From assembly GCA_031002005.1 (NCBI GenBank), contig CM061914.1, forward strand, positions 14,184,148 to 14,248,147: DNA of 64,000 nt, read 5' to 3'. Below the pieces are notes generated by a model. The model saw nothing but the letters and a program-made list of their open reading frames with translations, was not told the DNA's origin and searched no databases. Position 1 is the stretch's first letter. Every line of letters begins with the position of its first letter. The position numbers were made by a program, and so were the translations under genes. Shown here piece by piece: positions 43,413 to 54,699 of the stretch. The stretch comes from Vandiemenella viatica (lineage: Eukaryota; Arthropoda; Insecta; Orthoptera; Morabidae).

Positions 43413-45343
43413 ATTCTAAACAAAACAATTTTTTTATTATACTAAGAAATCTCTACCTATTTCATAATCCTATATGTGACATCTGCCCATTGTAATGGCG
43501 AAACCAACTTTGGGGATATGAAGTTCTGTTATCAACTGTGAGTGTGGATGCAATCTATTAACTTGATACCTATTTCAATTTATGCATAATTTGTAATATA
43601 GTCACCAGTCTACTTGTATTATTAAACCTCAAGAGATAACAGTCACAAGAGATACATCAAAATAAATGTCACTACTGAAGATCACTCAATATTTTCTTCA
43701 AAAGTTTGTCCAATTTAAACCAGTATCAGATCACAAAAGTACTTTATACCTGGCCTGTGTTAAATCAGAATTTGAAAATGAAAAGAAGATTGTAGGTTAT
43801 CCTGCAACAAACACACATTGACAATGAAGCATTGACTCTTGCAATAATAAACTAAATTGCAACCCCATCAGAGAAGAACTTTTCAACACTTAGAAAATTT
43901 TCATCAGTTCCATTTAATAGCAAAAAGTTTCTATGTGAAAACTTTTACTTTTTTGTGACAAGTGGCATAGTTTTTGGCCTACATCTTTGAAAGTTGTTAC
44001 AAGACTGTTCGTGAGAGCAACACCCATGCTTAGATAGTTTTTCCTGATAGATTCTAGAACACTGGTGATTTCCCATGATAAACCACCTTTATCCTGAAAA
44101 TTCCGACAGTGTCTAGTTCTCACAGTTCATTATTTTAATCTCATTTTTCCAAAACTGTTATTTTATTGTGCTGATTATCCTGATCACTTTAATCTATGAC
44201 AAATTTATTCTTAGATTACTTTATTTAGCAGTTATTAATGTAAAGTGATGATAATTTTAGTTTTTTCATCTATATCCATAAAAGTATTTAATCCCTCGCA
44301 ATATAACTTACATCATTGGATTCCATTCAATTTCCTTTTTAATTTGACATATGGTTCAAATTTGCAGCTATACTTATTCAGATGCAATATTTGTTTTTCT
44401 TATAAGCACACAGCAAGTAAACTTTCAAGTTCTTTTATCTTCCCGGCGTGTTGATTCAGTGAAAGCTTCATGAGGCCGTATAGTTAATAGTTTAAATTGC
44501 TAATTTTTGCTGTGCTATCAGTGGAAATGTTTGTGAAGTTTTGCTTATGATTTAATTTTATGACTTCTATTTTTATGTCTTCCTATGATACCAGTCTGAT
44601 TTTAACTTGAAGCATCCTTTAATATCTAGTTTATGTTTCTATAATTTATTTACAATGTTAAAAGCTTTTAGTTATCTCCTCCTACGAGCTCTGTGAAGCT
44701 AATTCTAGCGTTTCACCTTCATCCCCCGTCATTTTTATTGGATCTTACCGATTTCCTGTACCGTACGCTATATTTCTAATAATATTATATTTTTTGCTGA
44801 ACTATTTAGTGAAGCATCTTTGTGCATCTTTCTTTAATTGATCAATCTCAGGCTTTGTCTGATGATTTAAAGCAAAATGATTTATGACAATTGGTCATCC
44901 AATTTTTCCTGTCTTCTTCTTTCTATATACTCACTGCTCCATTGTCTGCAATTAATTTAGATGAATTATGCCCACTCTTACTTTGCAGCATTGCCTTCAT
45001 TTTTTACTGATTTGAGATTCTTTCAGCTCATCCAATTTCTTCACATTTGTCACCATATTTTAAACAACAGAATGGATGTAGTGAGGTAAATATTTACCTT
45101 ACCTCATACTCTGACTAGTCCTCTGCTCTGCTATATGTAGGCTCATTTAACATAATACATTACCCACACCCAAGCCATTATGACATAAATTTATAGCTAT
45201 CTATTTCCTTGTAATTCTCTTTTGTTCTATAATATAATATTTATTGATCTTTCTTCAAGAACTGATATTTTAGTTTTTGAAGAGCATTAATTAATATAGT
45301 TATTTTTGTAAAATATAGAAGTTCTAAATGTGTTTTCTTTCAG
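43413..45343. other. Last 1.9 kb of the 24.7-kb FAR intron, nothing recognised
   Basis: AT-rich with no recognisable element. It ends in TGTGTTTTCTTTCAG, a good splice acceptor for 45344. Confidence 0.5.
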
Positions 45344-45601
45344 CTTGGTACGGGTGCAGAAACGACTGCAAGTTGGCCACACGATGTTGCAGTACTACAC
45401 ACAGCGAGAATGGCTCTTTCTCAATAACAAGTTGCACGCACTTGCTGACTCCTTGTCGCCAGAGGACCGCGATACATTTTACTTCAACTTTATGACAGTC
45501 AACTTTGGAGAGTACTTCAGGAATGCAATAATTGGTGCTAAGATTTACATACTAAAAGAAGATATGGCGAACCTACCAAATGCAAAGAAGCACATGAGGA
45601 G
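45344..45601 (+). CDS. Fatty acyl-CoA reductase, FAR_C (sterile) domain exon
   Basis: Encodes LVRVQKRLQVGHTMLQYYTQ, REWLFLNNKLHALADSLSPE, DRDTFYFNFMTVNFGEYFRN, AIIGAKIYILKEDMANLPNA and KKHMRR. The RVQKR......L.YYT...W.F.N....L...L...D...F.FD...I.W..Y......G.R.YLLK......P.AR pattern is the FAR_C domain of insect and animal FARs, which shapes substrate choice and membrane contact. One oddity: the usual Asp in the F.FD block is Asn here (FYFNF). The first base completes a Phe codon begun at 20627-20628. The donor is AG|GTATTG at 45602. It is fully open with no frameshift. Confidence 0.95.
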
Positions 45602-47792
45602 GTATTGATATAGTTTTTACAGAAAAATTAGTTAAAATAAATATTAAAACTAGATGATAAAAGCAATTTTTTGTCCTTTCATATATAAATAGGAAGTATA
45701 ATTATACTGTTTATCAGTAAATAGCTCCTTTATTGCAACTACTTTCTCTATGCAGTAGTCTCACAACTGGTTTTCATTCCTCTCCTCCATTTCTTCCAGT
45801 CCTGAACAATATCCAAACTCATATTCAAATTGTCCATGTACCTGTATCCTCAACTAACAATGCTGTATTATTTGTTTTCCTGTACAGTTTGTCAAATAAC
45901 TAAATTTTGTTATCAAATCACCAAAATTTGTTTAAAGTGTGTCGAGCTAGCTTCAATAGAACAGCAAAGTAAGTTTAGAACCATTTTCTTATGGTTTACA
46001 AGGGATTAGTGAAATTAAACGGTGATATTCGATCAAAATGTTGTGAACATTGCTGCTGTAAAGGATTTATTTTCAAATAGAAAACACTACATTTATTTTC
46101 AGAGGTGCCATAAGTGATAAGGATAAAAACGAGATAGGACACTTTTCAGGTATAAATTTGTACTGAAGAGATAATTGATTTTGAAGCTTAATGTTGCAAA
46201 AGTGGAAAGTAAACAGTTAAATAATTCTGAAACTCTCAAAAGCCACGAAAAAGATTTATAGCCTAACAGAAGCGCTGAATTTTGATACATTATGTAAAAA
46301 ATTTAAATTTGTAGGTAGAAGCTAAGTAACATTTTTTTGAAAAAATTACGATTTCAAGGAAAATGTTTAGTTTTCATGCAGTACAATTTGGCGTAAGTCA
46401 GAGGGGGGAGTATATTTAAAAGAAAGTAGAATTTTTTCTAAGCATAATGCAAAAGTTTTTATGACAATCCATATAGTACTTTGGCCAGAACAGAAAAAAG
46501 TAAATTAACTATAATTTCATTGAAATGGAAACCGGAAGTCTGAAGGTTCAATGAGAATTAGAAGCAATTTTCACAAAAATATGTAGGCAACTAAAGAGCA
46601 ATTATAGCAGCAGGATACCATCACTGCCATATAGGAAAATGAATGTAGAAACAATTAAAACATATTTCAACCCTGTAGCTTTAATACTGTTGGAGATATA
46701 GAATTTTTGAAGTTTTGTGTTTTGGATTACAGTAAGATAAAAAATTATAAAGAAGCCAGTTTGTATACCAAAAGATAGGGGAGAATGAGCAGATAACTTT
46801 AAAACAAGGTTCAGCCCCATAGCATTGATATTTTAAAGGTGAGATTGTATTCTAGGGGTTACTACTTTACTAATTTTTTACAACTAATGTAATAGAGATA
46901 GGAAATTTTCATAAGGATCAATTTTGATGTTTAGGCAATGGACTACCTGTTACAAAAATTAGAAGAAAAATAAGGTTAAATGAGCAAAAAATCCCCAGAG
47001 ATGTTGGGAAGTCCCTTAGGTCACCTATAAATAGACCCCTGGAAATACAGTGAGGACAGTCATTGGAAAGCTCTCGTAGGGGTAGGCCGCACGACGAGTG
47101 AACAAGAACATGCACGTTTAATGTAGGCTACGTTGGATTGACTATATATAATATAAAGTGCAGTAGCGGACATACTCTCGAAGTAACTGACTTTGATACA
47201 GTTAGGGGTTCCCGGGAGTTGGTAGCGGTTTGTATCACGGTTCATACCTGCAATCAAATTATTTTGTAAAAGAAGTTTCAATGCTGTAGATTGCTCTCCA
47301 AGTGATGTAATTATTTTCAGAATAAATATTTTGAAATTTATTTAGAGGTCTACAGTGAATACTATTTCAATCCTACCTTCTCCTGCTGTGGTTATCAGCT
47401 GAATGGCAGCCGCAAGACCGAATAACTACCCTTAGGCCACATTAATGGTAAAGGCACAGGATAAGCTGTTATGCGTACGGCATATCGTCTGACAAGTTCT
47501 CCTTTCAGATGTTGCCTCTGTTGATCAATACATATTTTATCTGAGCAATTAATTTTCAACATCCTTCTGTAGCATAACATTTCAGAATCTCCTATTTTCT
47601 TTCTTTTAAATTAATTTGCTCCATCTTGTGCTTGTATTTTGTAGTTTATTACAAATAAAAGTAGTTTTGTCAACTACACCAATTTAAAGCTTTAAATTAC
47701 AATCCTCTCAGTGTTCTGAGTGTTACAGAAGGTTTTTCTTCAATTAAAACCTATAAATTGTAATATAGTGTTCAAAGGTTTCTGTTTACATT
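45602..47792. other. Start of the 13.4-kb FAR intron, mostly unrecognised
   Basis: 45740-45860 (minus sense GGACTGGAAGAAATGGAGGAG..AACCAGTTGTGAGACTAC) resembles the extreme 3' end of RTE-like LINEs; low confidence. Nothing else recognised. Confidence 0.4.
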
Positions 47793-47975
47793 TTGAATGC
47801 TATTCCTATTCCTGAATTTTTACCATCAAACTTAAACATGACTGCAGTGGCTGAGCCCACAGGTCATGTCAGAGCCATCAGAGTACTCTTAGAAACCACA
47901 TCAAATCGCCATGGGTGGGAACTGGCCTACCAACATATTCTGGACACCACACATTTTCTGGGAATCCCATCCTGA
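47793..47975 (+). pseudogene. Penelope GIY-YIG C-terminal scrap
   Basis: Contains VRAIRVLLETTSNRHGWELA and YQHILDTTHFLGIPS, a degraded version of RAIRVLPDTT..LRRWELAYQHILQTRHPPG at 32700-32800. No upstream domain remains. Confidence 0.7.
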
Positions 47976-48149
47976 TAAGCCCATCATTTGAAAGAATAGC
48001 TTAAACATCCATCTTTATTTTTGTTCATTTACTAGCAGTGTCCCTGACCTCATCCAGATACGAGTAGATCACAGAGTTCTCAGCCATTTCTCCTTCACTT
48101 TGAAGATTGGTACAAATTTTACGAGTAAATCAACATCAGAGATATTTAC

Positions 48150-50388
48150 ATGGAAAGGACAGGTAAAATACACCAAACACTCACCAAAGTTGAAGGGAGA
48201 AGAGCAGCGGCAATAAAAAACAACACACAAACAAATAAAATACAATATTTCGGGTGAAAACCCCTTTTTCAAGTTAACAGAGCTAGGTGGCTGGGATTGT
48301 GGAAGACTTGCGTTTGACGCAGCCACTCGTAGATCGCAATAGACCGTCGGAGGTGGTAGGCGGAGCAATGATAATATAACCTCAACGATAAGAAAGATTA
48401 AAATGGTTGAAAAAATAATAGTAATAAAAAATATAAATAAATAAAAATATAATTGAAAATTTTTGAAAAATATATGAATCTGTTGTGTTGGCCAGTGATG
48501 GGTGAATAGGGTGAGGATGGAAGTAAGGATTGCAATCCCGCAGTGTTTTCAATACCGCGGGATCCGCGCGGGATTTGCGCCAATCCCGCGGGATCCGTGC
48601 AGGATTAGTACAAACAGTTTTTTAACGCATATATTTAAAACATAGTTACTTAAAACATTAATAAATTAAATAATAATTAAATTAATAAATAATTTTTAAT
48701 GTTAAATAATAAAAATTAACAGTTAACAATATTTTGATTGGCAAAATGACATTAAAACTTTTTAGCGTGTCTTAGGTGTATTTCGAGGTTTTACATTTTT
48801 GTTTTTTAATCTAAACCAATTTTTAAATAAATAATAAAACTGGAAAATATTGAATGTTAGGTCAATTATGTGCCTTACAATACATCTCATAAGTTTAAAA
48901 ATATGGTTTGCTTAATGGCCAAGTTACCAGAGTTTTTTTTTTTTTTTTTAATTCTAAATAAACGTTCCATAACACCGAGAAAAGCATTCCATTTCACAAA
49001 GTGAAGTGAATATACTCTGTAAAGTGTAGACTTGGCTCAGAACAAGATCTCATAACTTTTTGTAACTGCACAAGCACGAGACTTGGCCTTTTTTTGCGTG
49101 ATTCATTATTAAATCTCCTGATTCCTTGATTGATATTACAGTTGATTCAATGTTATTAGAAGAAACTACTCACCAACACACAAACTGTCAAGTATTTCAG
49201 ATTTACTTGTGTGACGTAACGACGTTTTTAGAGTGGAAATTATTATTTTTTAGTAAGAAAGGGGACTTTCTTGGTGAATGATTGTAGTGAAGTCCTCATA
49301 GGTTGTATCTCCGGATTTCATTGTAAACACACGAAATTACACACGTGAGGAAGACGGCGGAGGCATCCGTCGAAGTATGGTGTTCCTACAACACAATTCG
49401 TAGATACAACCGTGAAAATTTCATTATAACTTATTTTACCTTTAGTCAAAATAGTAACAAGGAGAAGAAGGATTAATCGAAAGCCTGAGCGGCACATGTA
49501 AGCAGGTGACTTTCGTCAAAGAAACGCATTGAGGCAGCGGCCAACACAACAATAAGTCAAAGGATATACGATTTCTTTTTGATAGTTGATAAATAGGTAC
49601 GCGATCTTTAAAGTTACGATAACATTAATTTCACATCAACGAATAATCAAATTTTCAGCCGCAAATTAGGAAATTGTCACAATTACTTTATCTGCAAATA
49701 CAGAAAATGGGAATAATGAAACCGTGAATAAAAAACTGTAACCGTGTAGTTCAGATAACGTATGCGACAATTAAAAAATAATTATTTAGTTAGAAAATCG
49801 TACTAAATACGCACCATAAATCAAATTACAGAAATGTGTACTCAAAACAAATGTAAGTTTTGATGAATATGTAAAAGTGTATTTATTTACTTACAAATGA
49901 CGAAGGTTAACAAAAACAAACGCTTGTTTAAATGAGTCAAATGCCAATTGGAAGGGTACAGTGCAATACATCCGATAGAGACCGAGTGGGGCAGCGAGTC
50001 ACGCAGACTGTCACGCGTTTCCGCCGGATTTTGCGGATTGCGGATCCGCTTAATTTTGTGCGGGATTCGCCAGACTGTCAAATGATGCGGGATCCCGCGG
50101 GATTGCGGGATCCCGCTTTGCTGGATTGCAATCCCTAGATGGAAGATATTAATGAAAATTAAGGCCTGGGGGATGTCTAGTCTGCAGGATGTGTTGATAT
50201 GCCAATTCCCACCTGCGAAGTTCAGATTGGGAGGTAGTGTCTGGAAGTACTCTAATGGCTCTGACTGTGAAGCTGTTATTAAGTTCGCGGGTGTTGTGAG
50301 TACTGGCATGGTGAGCAACGGGGAGGACCAGGTATTGGGAGTAAACTGTTTGTCTGTTTGGTTTTGGGCCTTCATATCCCCAACCCAC
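48150..50388 (-). mobile_element. Penelope-like element (minus), split by a hAT-like insertion
   Basis: The coding end is at 50388-50149 (VYSQYLVLPVAHHASTHNTR, CFTVRAIRVLPDTT equivalents, ending HPPGLNFH-stop). The 3' UTR continues across the insertion at 48524-50137. The terminal repeat at 48150-48300 carries the GGGTTTTCACCC stem followed by GAAATATTG. The plus-strand Penelope piece at 50389 meets it head to head, so inverted terminal repeats bound the composite (CATGGAAAGGACAGGTAAAA at 48151; TTTTACCTGTCCTTTCCAT at 50683). Confidence 0.85.
48524..50137. mobile_element. Non-autonomous hAT-like element (1614 bp) with 8-bp target duplication
   Basis: GATGGAAG occurs at 48516-48523 and 50138-50145, immediately outside inverted ends TAAGGATTGCAATCC / GGATTGCAATCCCTA. 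The empty Penelope site is known from 32800-32820 (CTTCCATC). The subterminal zones are rich in repeated CGCGGGATCC / GGATCCCGCG words, GC-rich against an AT-rich core. No transposase remains. An 8-bp duplication with TA.GG ends fits hAT. Confidence 0.85.
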
Positions 50389-50750
50389 GTTACTGGCACC
50401 ACATTACCCCTCCACTACTTATTACCACAATTCCAAGCTCTCTGGCACCTACTCTTACTTACCTCATACCATTGACCCCACTAATTCAATCTGCACAGAA
50501 ATCCGCTCTTTCCTCAGTCTCCAAGGTCCCTTACACGGTCTTTCACACATTTGCCTTCTGACCCCCTACCGCTGTTAACTTGAAAAAGGTATTTTCACCC
50601 GAAATATTGTATTTTCTTTGTTTGTGTGTTGTTTTGTGTTGCTGATGCCCTTCACCCTTCAACTTTGGTGAGTGTTGGGTGTATTTTACCTGTCCTTTCC
50701 ATCTAAATTTTGCCTTGTGGCATTTCTTTCCCTACATTGTTACCGACATC
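50389..50750 (+). mobile_element. Penelope terminal repeat, plus orientation
   Basis: CCCCAACCCACGTTACTGG..GGTCTTTCACACATTTGCC, then CTTGAAAAAGGTATTTTCACC, CGAAATATTG, CCCTTCAACTTTGGTGAGTG and TTTTACCTGTCCTTTCCAT. Same family as 8888, 33700, 48150, 52148, 54170, 54555 and 58480. Confidence 0.8.
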
Positions 50751-50806
50751 AGAGATAAATATAAAAAAGAACAGGGATTAAAAATTGGTTACAAGTAATA
50801 GACATA

Positions 50807-52038
50807 TGAGGGTAGGTCCAAAAGTTCCCTGCCTGATCTACTTAGTGGATGGGTACAAAAGTTTGAATTGCTGCGCTTTGAACGTGAAGTTTTGAGACAT
50901 TAACGCCCAAATTTGCGTTCTTCCCTGCAAGTTCCCGCACGCCTGAGAGAGGGCCAAACATAACCTGTACGCACCATGTCAAGTGTGGAGTATCGTGCGG
51001 TGATAATTTTATTGACAAAAGAAGTCTATACGCCCTCTGACATCCACGTACGGCTGAAAAATGTGTACGGAGCCGCTTTTCCTTCATATTCTGCAGTGAA
51101 ACACTGGGCCTAACTTTTTAAATTTGGCAGAGAATCCCTGGAAGGTGAACGACACTCTGGACGCCCGATGACAGCAATCACTGATGAAAACATCGCAAGT
51201 GTGCAGGACGAAATCCTGGAAAACAGAAGACTGAAGAAAAAGAAACTGCAGCGAGACTGGGCTTGTCAAAAACCACTGTCCTTCAAATTTTCCATGAACA
51301 TTTGGGTATGAACAAGGTCAGTTCCCGTTGGATTCCCAAGATTCTGTCTCCAGTGCAGAAAGCGGAAGAGTGAAGCTGTGGGCAGAGGAGAAACATTCAT
51401 CCTGTATTCCACTGCCACTGGTGTCCAGACCACGGACCTGTACTACGATCCTTTCTTGAAAAGAGAATCAATTGAATGGCGCCAGGTGGGGGAATCTCTG
51501 CCAAGAAAGGCGAAAGTGTGCCGGTCGACGAAGAAGATCGTGGCTACTATTTATTGGGTTAATGAAGGAATTTTATTGCTTGATTTCAAGGAAATAAATG
51601 CTGCAGTGAATGCAATATACAATGTCAACTTGATCACGAAACTCCGAGACGCGGTAAACTTTCAAGATGCGTGAGGCTCCTGCGTGACAATGCACCTGTC
51701 CACACTACCGTGCATGTTAAGGCCACTATTAAAGAATGCACACTCTCCGAACTTCTTCATCCACCGTACAGTCTGCTTTTGGCCCTGAGTGATTATTTTT
51801 TGTTTTCTAAACTGAAGTCTGACCTCCTTGGACGCAAGTTTTGCAACGATGAAGACATCCAGGCAGCTGTAATGGAACATTTTGACAGCAAAGATAAGAA
51901 ATGTTTTTCTGTCGGAATAAATATGTTAGTTACACGTTATGAAAACTGTATTACAATATAGGGAAGTTATATTAAAAAGTAAGATATATATTTCATTTAT
52001 TTGAATGTCCCTTCCTACTCAGGCCAGGACCTACCTCA
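50807..52038 (+). mobile_element. mariner element (1232 bp), third type
   Basis: TA at 50805-50806 and 52039-52040. The ends TGAGGGTAGGTCC and GGACCTACCTCA are inverted with one extra G on the left. Carries a heavily broken transposase. It inserted beside Penelope terminal repeats. Confidence 0.88.
50975..51961 (+). pseudogene. mariner transposase, heavily degraded
   Basis: MSSVEYRAVIILLTKEVYTP, SDIHVRLKNVYGAAFPSYSA, a stop, FGRESLEGERHSGRPMTAIT, DENIASVQDEILENRRLKKK form the N-terminal DNA-binding half. LGMNKVSSRWIPKILSPVQK follows in another frame. The first catalytic Asp region is unrecognisable. RLLRDNAPVHTT (second Asp) and LLALSDYFLFSKLKSDLLGR (expected third Asp position, P-D-L-x-x-S-D degraded) end the remnant. 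Multiple shifts and stops. Confidence 0.85.
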
Positions 52039-52147
52039 TACATCATTATATTTCATCATTAATTTATTAAAAAATGGATACAATTAAAATTTTTCAAGGA
52101 AAAATCAATTAAAAATTGTAAGTAGAATATAGATAACAAAAGGATTC

Positions 52148-52345
52148 ATCACTCACCAAAGTTAAAGGTTGCGAAGAGTGAAAGACATATGAGACAAAGA
52201 AAAAAACTTGACCATATTTCAGTTTTACACATTATTCTTGCGTTAGGGACCGAGTCATATGGTTCGGGACTAGTTTACCACGTGACTACGCAGAGTAGGG
52301 ATACTTTATAAAGCTACAAACTGCTGTAGTTGTGCCAACACTGAC
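52148..52345 (-). mobile_element. Penelope terminal repeat, minus orientation
   Basis: GATTCATCACTCACCAAAGT, ACCATATTTCAGTTTTACAC and GACCGAGTCATATGGTTCGG parallel 8897-9020. Its stem II positions are degraded. Confidence 0.7.
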
Positions 52346-53464
52346 TGCATGGTTCACTGGACTTCTTTAGTGTTAGTGGTGGTAAGCATTTAGACTGCAA
52401 GAAGGATTGTAACTGACATTATTAAACTGATAGATTATATTAAGGACCCATCAAAATATAATGTAATTTATTACTAGAGCTATCACTATTACTGTTTTGT
52501 GAAACAGTTGCTTTATCCTTGATCTGTGCAAACTTGTAAAAATATGCTGTCCTGTCATTTGTATTGTGGATGAAAGATGATACTAATTGTGATAAAAAGT
52601 ATCCCATATGTTAATGGATGAAATAAGCTATCACTATGTGGGGTTTTATTGTAATTTGTTCTTTAGTTTTTGCTCAATGTGAGGACACAGACAAAAATTT
52701 CCAAATTTGGACTCTGTATCATTACGATCTTTGTTACTAAATTGTATAAAAAATATTCTATGTTACAACCAGTGACATTACCTATCACTATGCATACTTC
52801 TGTTAAAACCCATTAGCTAATTTTCATATAATGTGTCAAATATTCAAAAATTTTATGTTTGTCATCTCTATCTTTAGTAGCGGACATTGTTATTACTCTT
52901 TTTGAAATAAAGATTATGTACAGATGCAACATTTCTACAATTTTAGTATGAAGTATAGATAGATATTTTAAATTTTTTATAATAGTTTTTCACAACTTAG
53001 ATGTTACTACCTCCACTCAGAATTAAAAGTCTTCTGTAACTACAGTATTCATTTGTCACAATTAGCCAATTTGAGCTGAGTCATGTGCATTTTTTGTTTG
53101 GTAAAGAATGGGTCTTTTTTTTATATTTCCTTTCGATATTAATATCACCTCATAGCATTTTGTCCTGAAACTCTCAACAGTTGTTATAAATAGCCACAAT
53201 AATGAAAATAAGGCAGGTTTTTTTTCCCCCCAAGCTGCACACTTTCAGAATTTAACATTAAATTTTGTTCCCTTGCTGTAGGAGTAATAGATGTAAATAA
53301 GATAAAATAAGGAAAATAATCTATCACTTACCACAGAAGAAATAGAAAGACCCCACCTATAATTATCTCACTTACATATTTACAGTCAATTCGTATATAT
53401 ATTTTGTTAATATTTTTATAATACTAGCTGATGCCACTGACTCCGTTCGTGATTGTAAATAATT
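52346..53464. other. AT-rich intron sequence, nothing recognised
   Basis: Short homopolymer tracts only (T/C run at 53220-53231). Confidence 0.4.
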
Positions 53465-54110
53465 TTGATTGACAGCTACCAACATGCAACCAACATAGTG
53501 CACGATGGGAGACTTGAGGTTAATACCACACACAAACACCAGTGATACATACACGGTATTTATGGCTGCAAAGTGAAATAGAGGAACACACCTGTCTTTG
53601 GTCAAAATATGAAATTGCCCTCCATCGACCAATTTCAACCACCGTGTCTCCCACACTCCCACAGCTACCAAAATTCGGCCAACGTTGTGCGTGATCGGTG
53701 ACTCTGTGCTACTACCAGACACAGGCACCAGTGATCTGTGCTAGATAGTTTTGGCTGTAAAGTGATACACCATGACTCATACATCTTTGGTCAAAATATG
53801 AATGTGTCCCATGTCGACCACATTCAACCACCATATCTCCCACACCCCGACATCTAACCACCATAGAGCACAATCGATGACTCGATGTTACTATCACACA
53901 CAAACACCAACAGTCTGTGCTATGTAGTTGTGGCAGGAAAGAGAAATATAGGGAGACACAATTTTTTGGTCGAACCACTTTTAACCACCTTATCTCACAC
54001 AGCTATCGGCATTCGGCCAACGTTGTGCACGACAGGAAACTACATGCTAGTACCACACACAAACACCAGTGATCTGTGCTAGCTGGTGGTGGCTGAAAAG
54101 GGAAATATAG
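53465..54110. repeat. Tandem repeat, ~160-190-bp unit, about 3.5 copies
   Basis: Each unit contains TTTGGTCAAAATATGAA, CGACCA.TTCAACCACC, TCTCCCACAC, ATTCGGCCAACGTTGTGC, ACACACAAACACCAGTGATC and TGTGCTAG.TAGT. The CACCAGTGAT mark recurs at 53537, 53726, 53905 (degraded) and 54064. Copies are moderately diverged. Confidence 0.8.
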
Positions 54111-54169
54111 GGAAGATTTCTTATATATCTTTCTGATTTTATTTGTTTCCTCATTCACTCTTGTAAATT

Positions 54170-54445
54170 ATTAATTTTATTACATTTATTTTCCCTCATC
54201 GTTGATTCTGTCCCACAATTATCTTCTGCTGACTTTCTCCCACACCAAACTTCAGCCCCCTCCCTTCCCTGTTGTTTCATTCATGTGGTAGGTCTGAATG
54301 TGTGCACATCTTTCCCCCTGCCATATATCTTGCATCCTACAAAAGTAAGTTTATTAAGCGAGATATTGTGAATTTCACTTTTTTTTTATGTTCATCTGGC
54401 CCTCCTGCCTCCATCTGTGGTAAGAGACAGAATATTCCCCTCCTA
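54170..54445 (+). mobile_element. Penelope terminal repeat, plus orientation
   Basis: TTTCATTCATGTGGTAGGTCTG, CACATCTTTCCCCCTGCCAT and AAGCGAGATATTGTGAATTTC parallel 33785-33880; diverged. Confidence 0.7.
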
Positions 54446-54554
54446 TCTTATTTTCAGTGCTTAGCAAAAGTTTCATCGACACCTTAGATGGAAATAATCT
54501 CAGTAATGACTCAGCAAGAACAACTGCTGTGAGGTGCTATTTATTTTGATGAGA

Positions 54555-54695
54555 AAGATAAATTACACCAACACTCACCAAAGCAGCAACTAAAAATAAT
54601 ATACAAAAAACACAATATTTCAGGGAAGAATATAGAAAAAAGTGGCCATGCTTGGGCAATTGCCTGCAGTTAAGGGTTTGGGAGAGACTATAACA
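54555..54695 (-). mobile_element. Penelope terminal repeat, minus orientation
   Basis: AATTACACCAACACTCACCAAAG, ACACAATATTTCAGGGAAG. It ends at the 5' edge of the RTE-like LINE, suggesting the LINE inserted here. Confidence 0.65.
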
Positions 54696-54699
54696 GCCT

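Noticed and set aside
53465..54110. CRISPR-like array
   Set aside because: Units are ~170 bp without short conserved repeats and unique spacers, and the context is eukaryotic.
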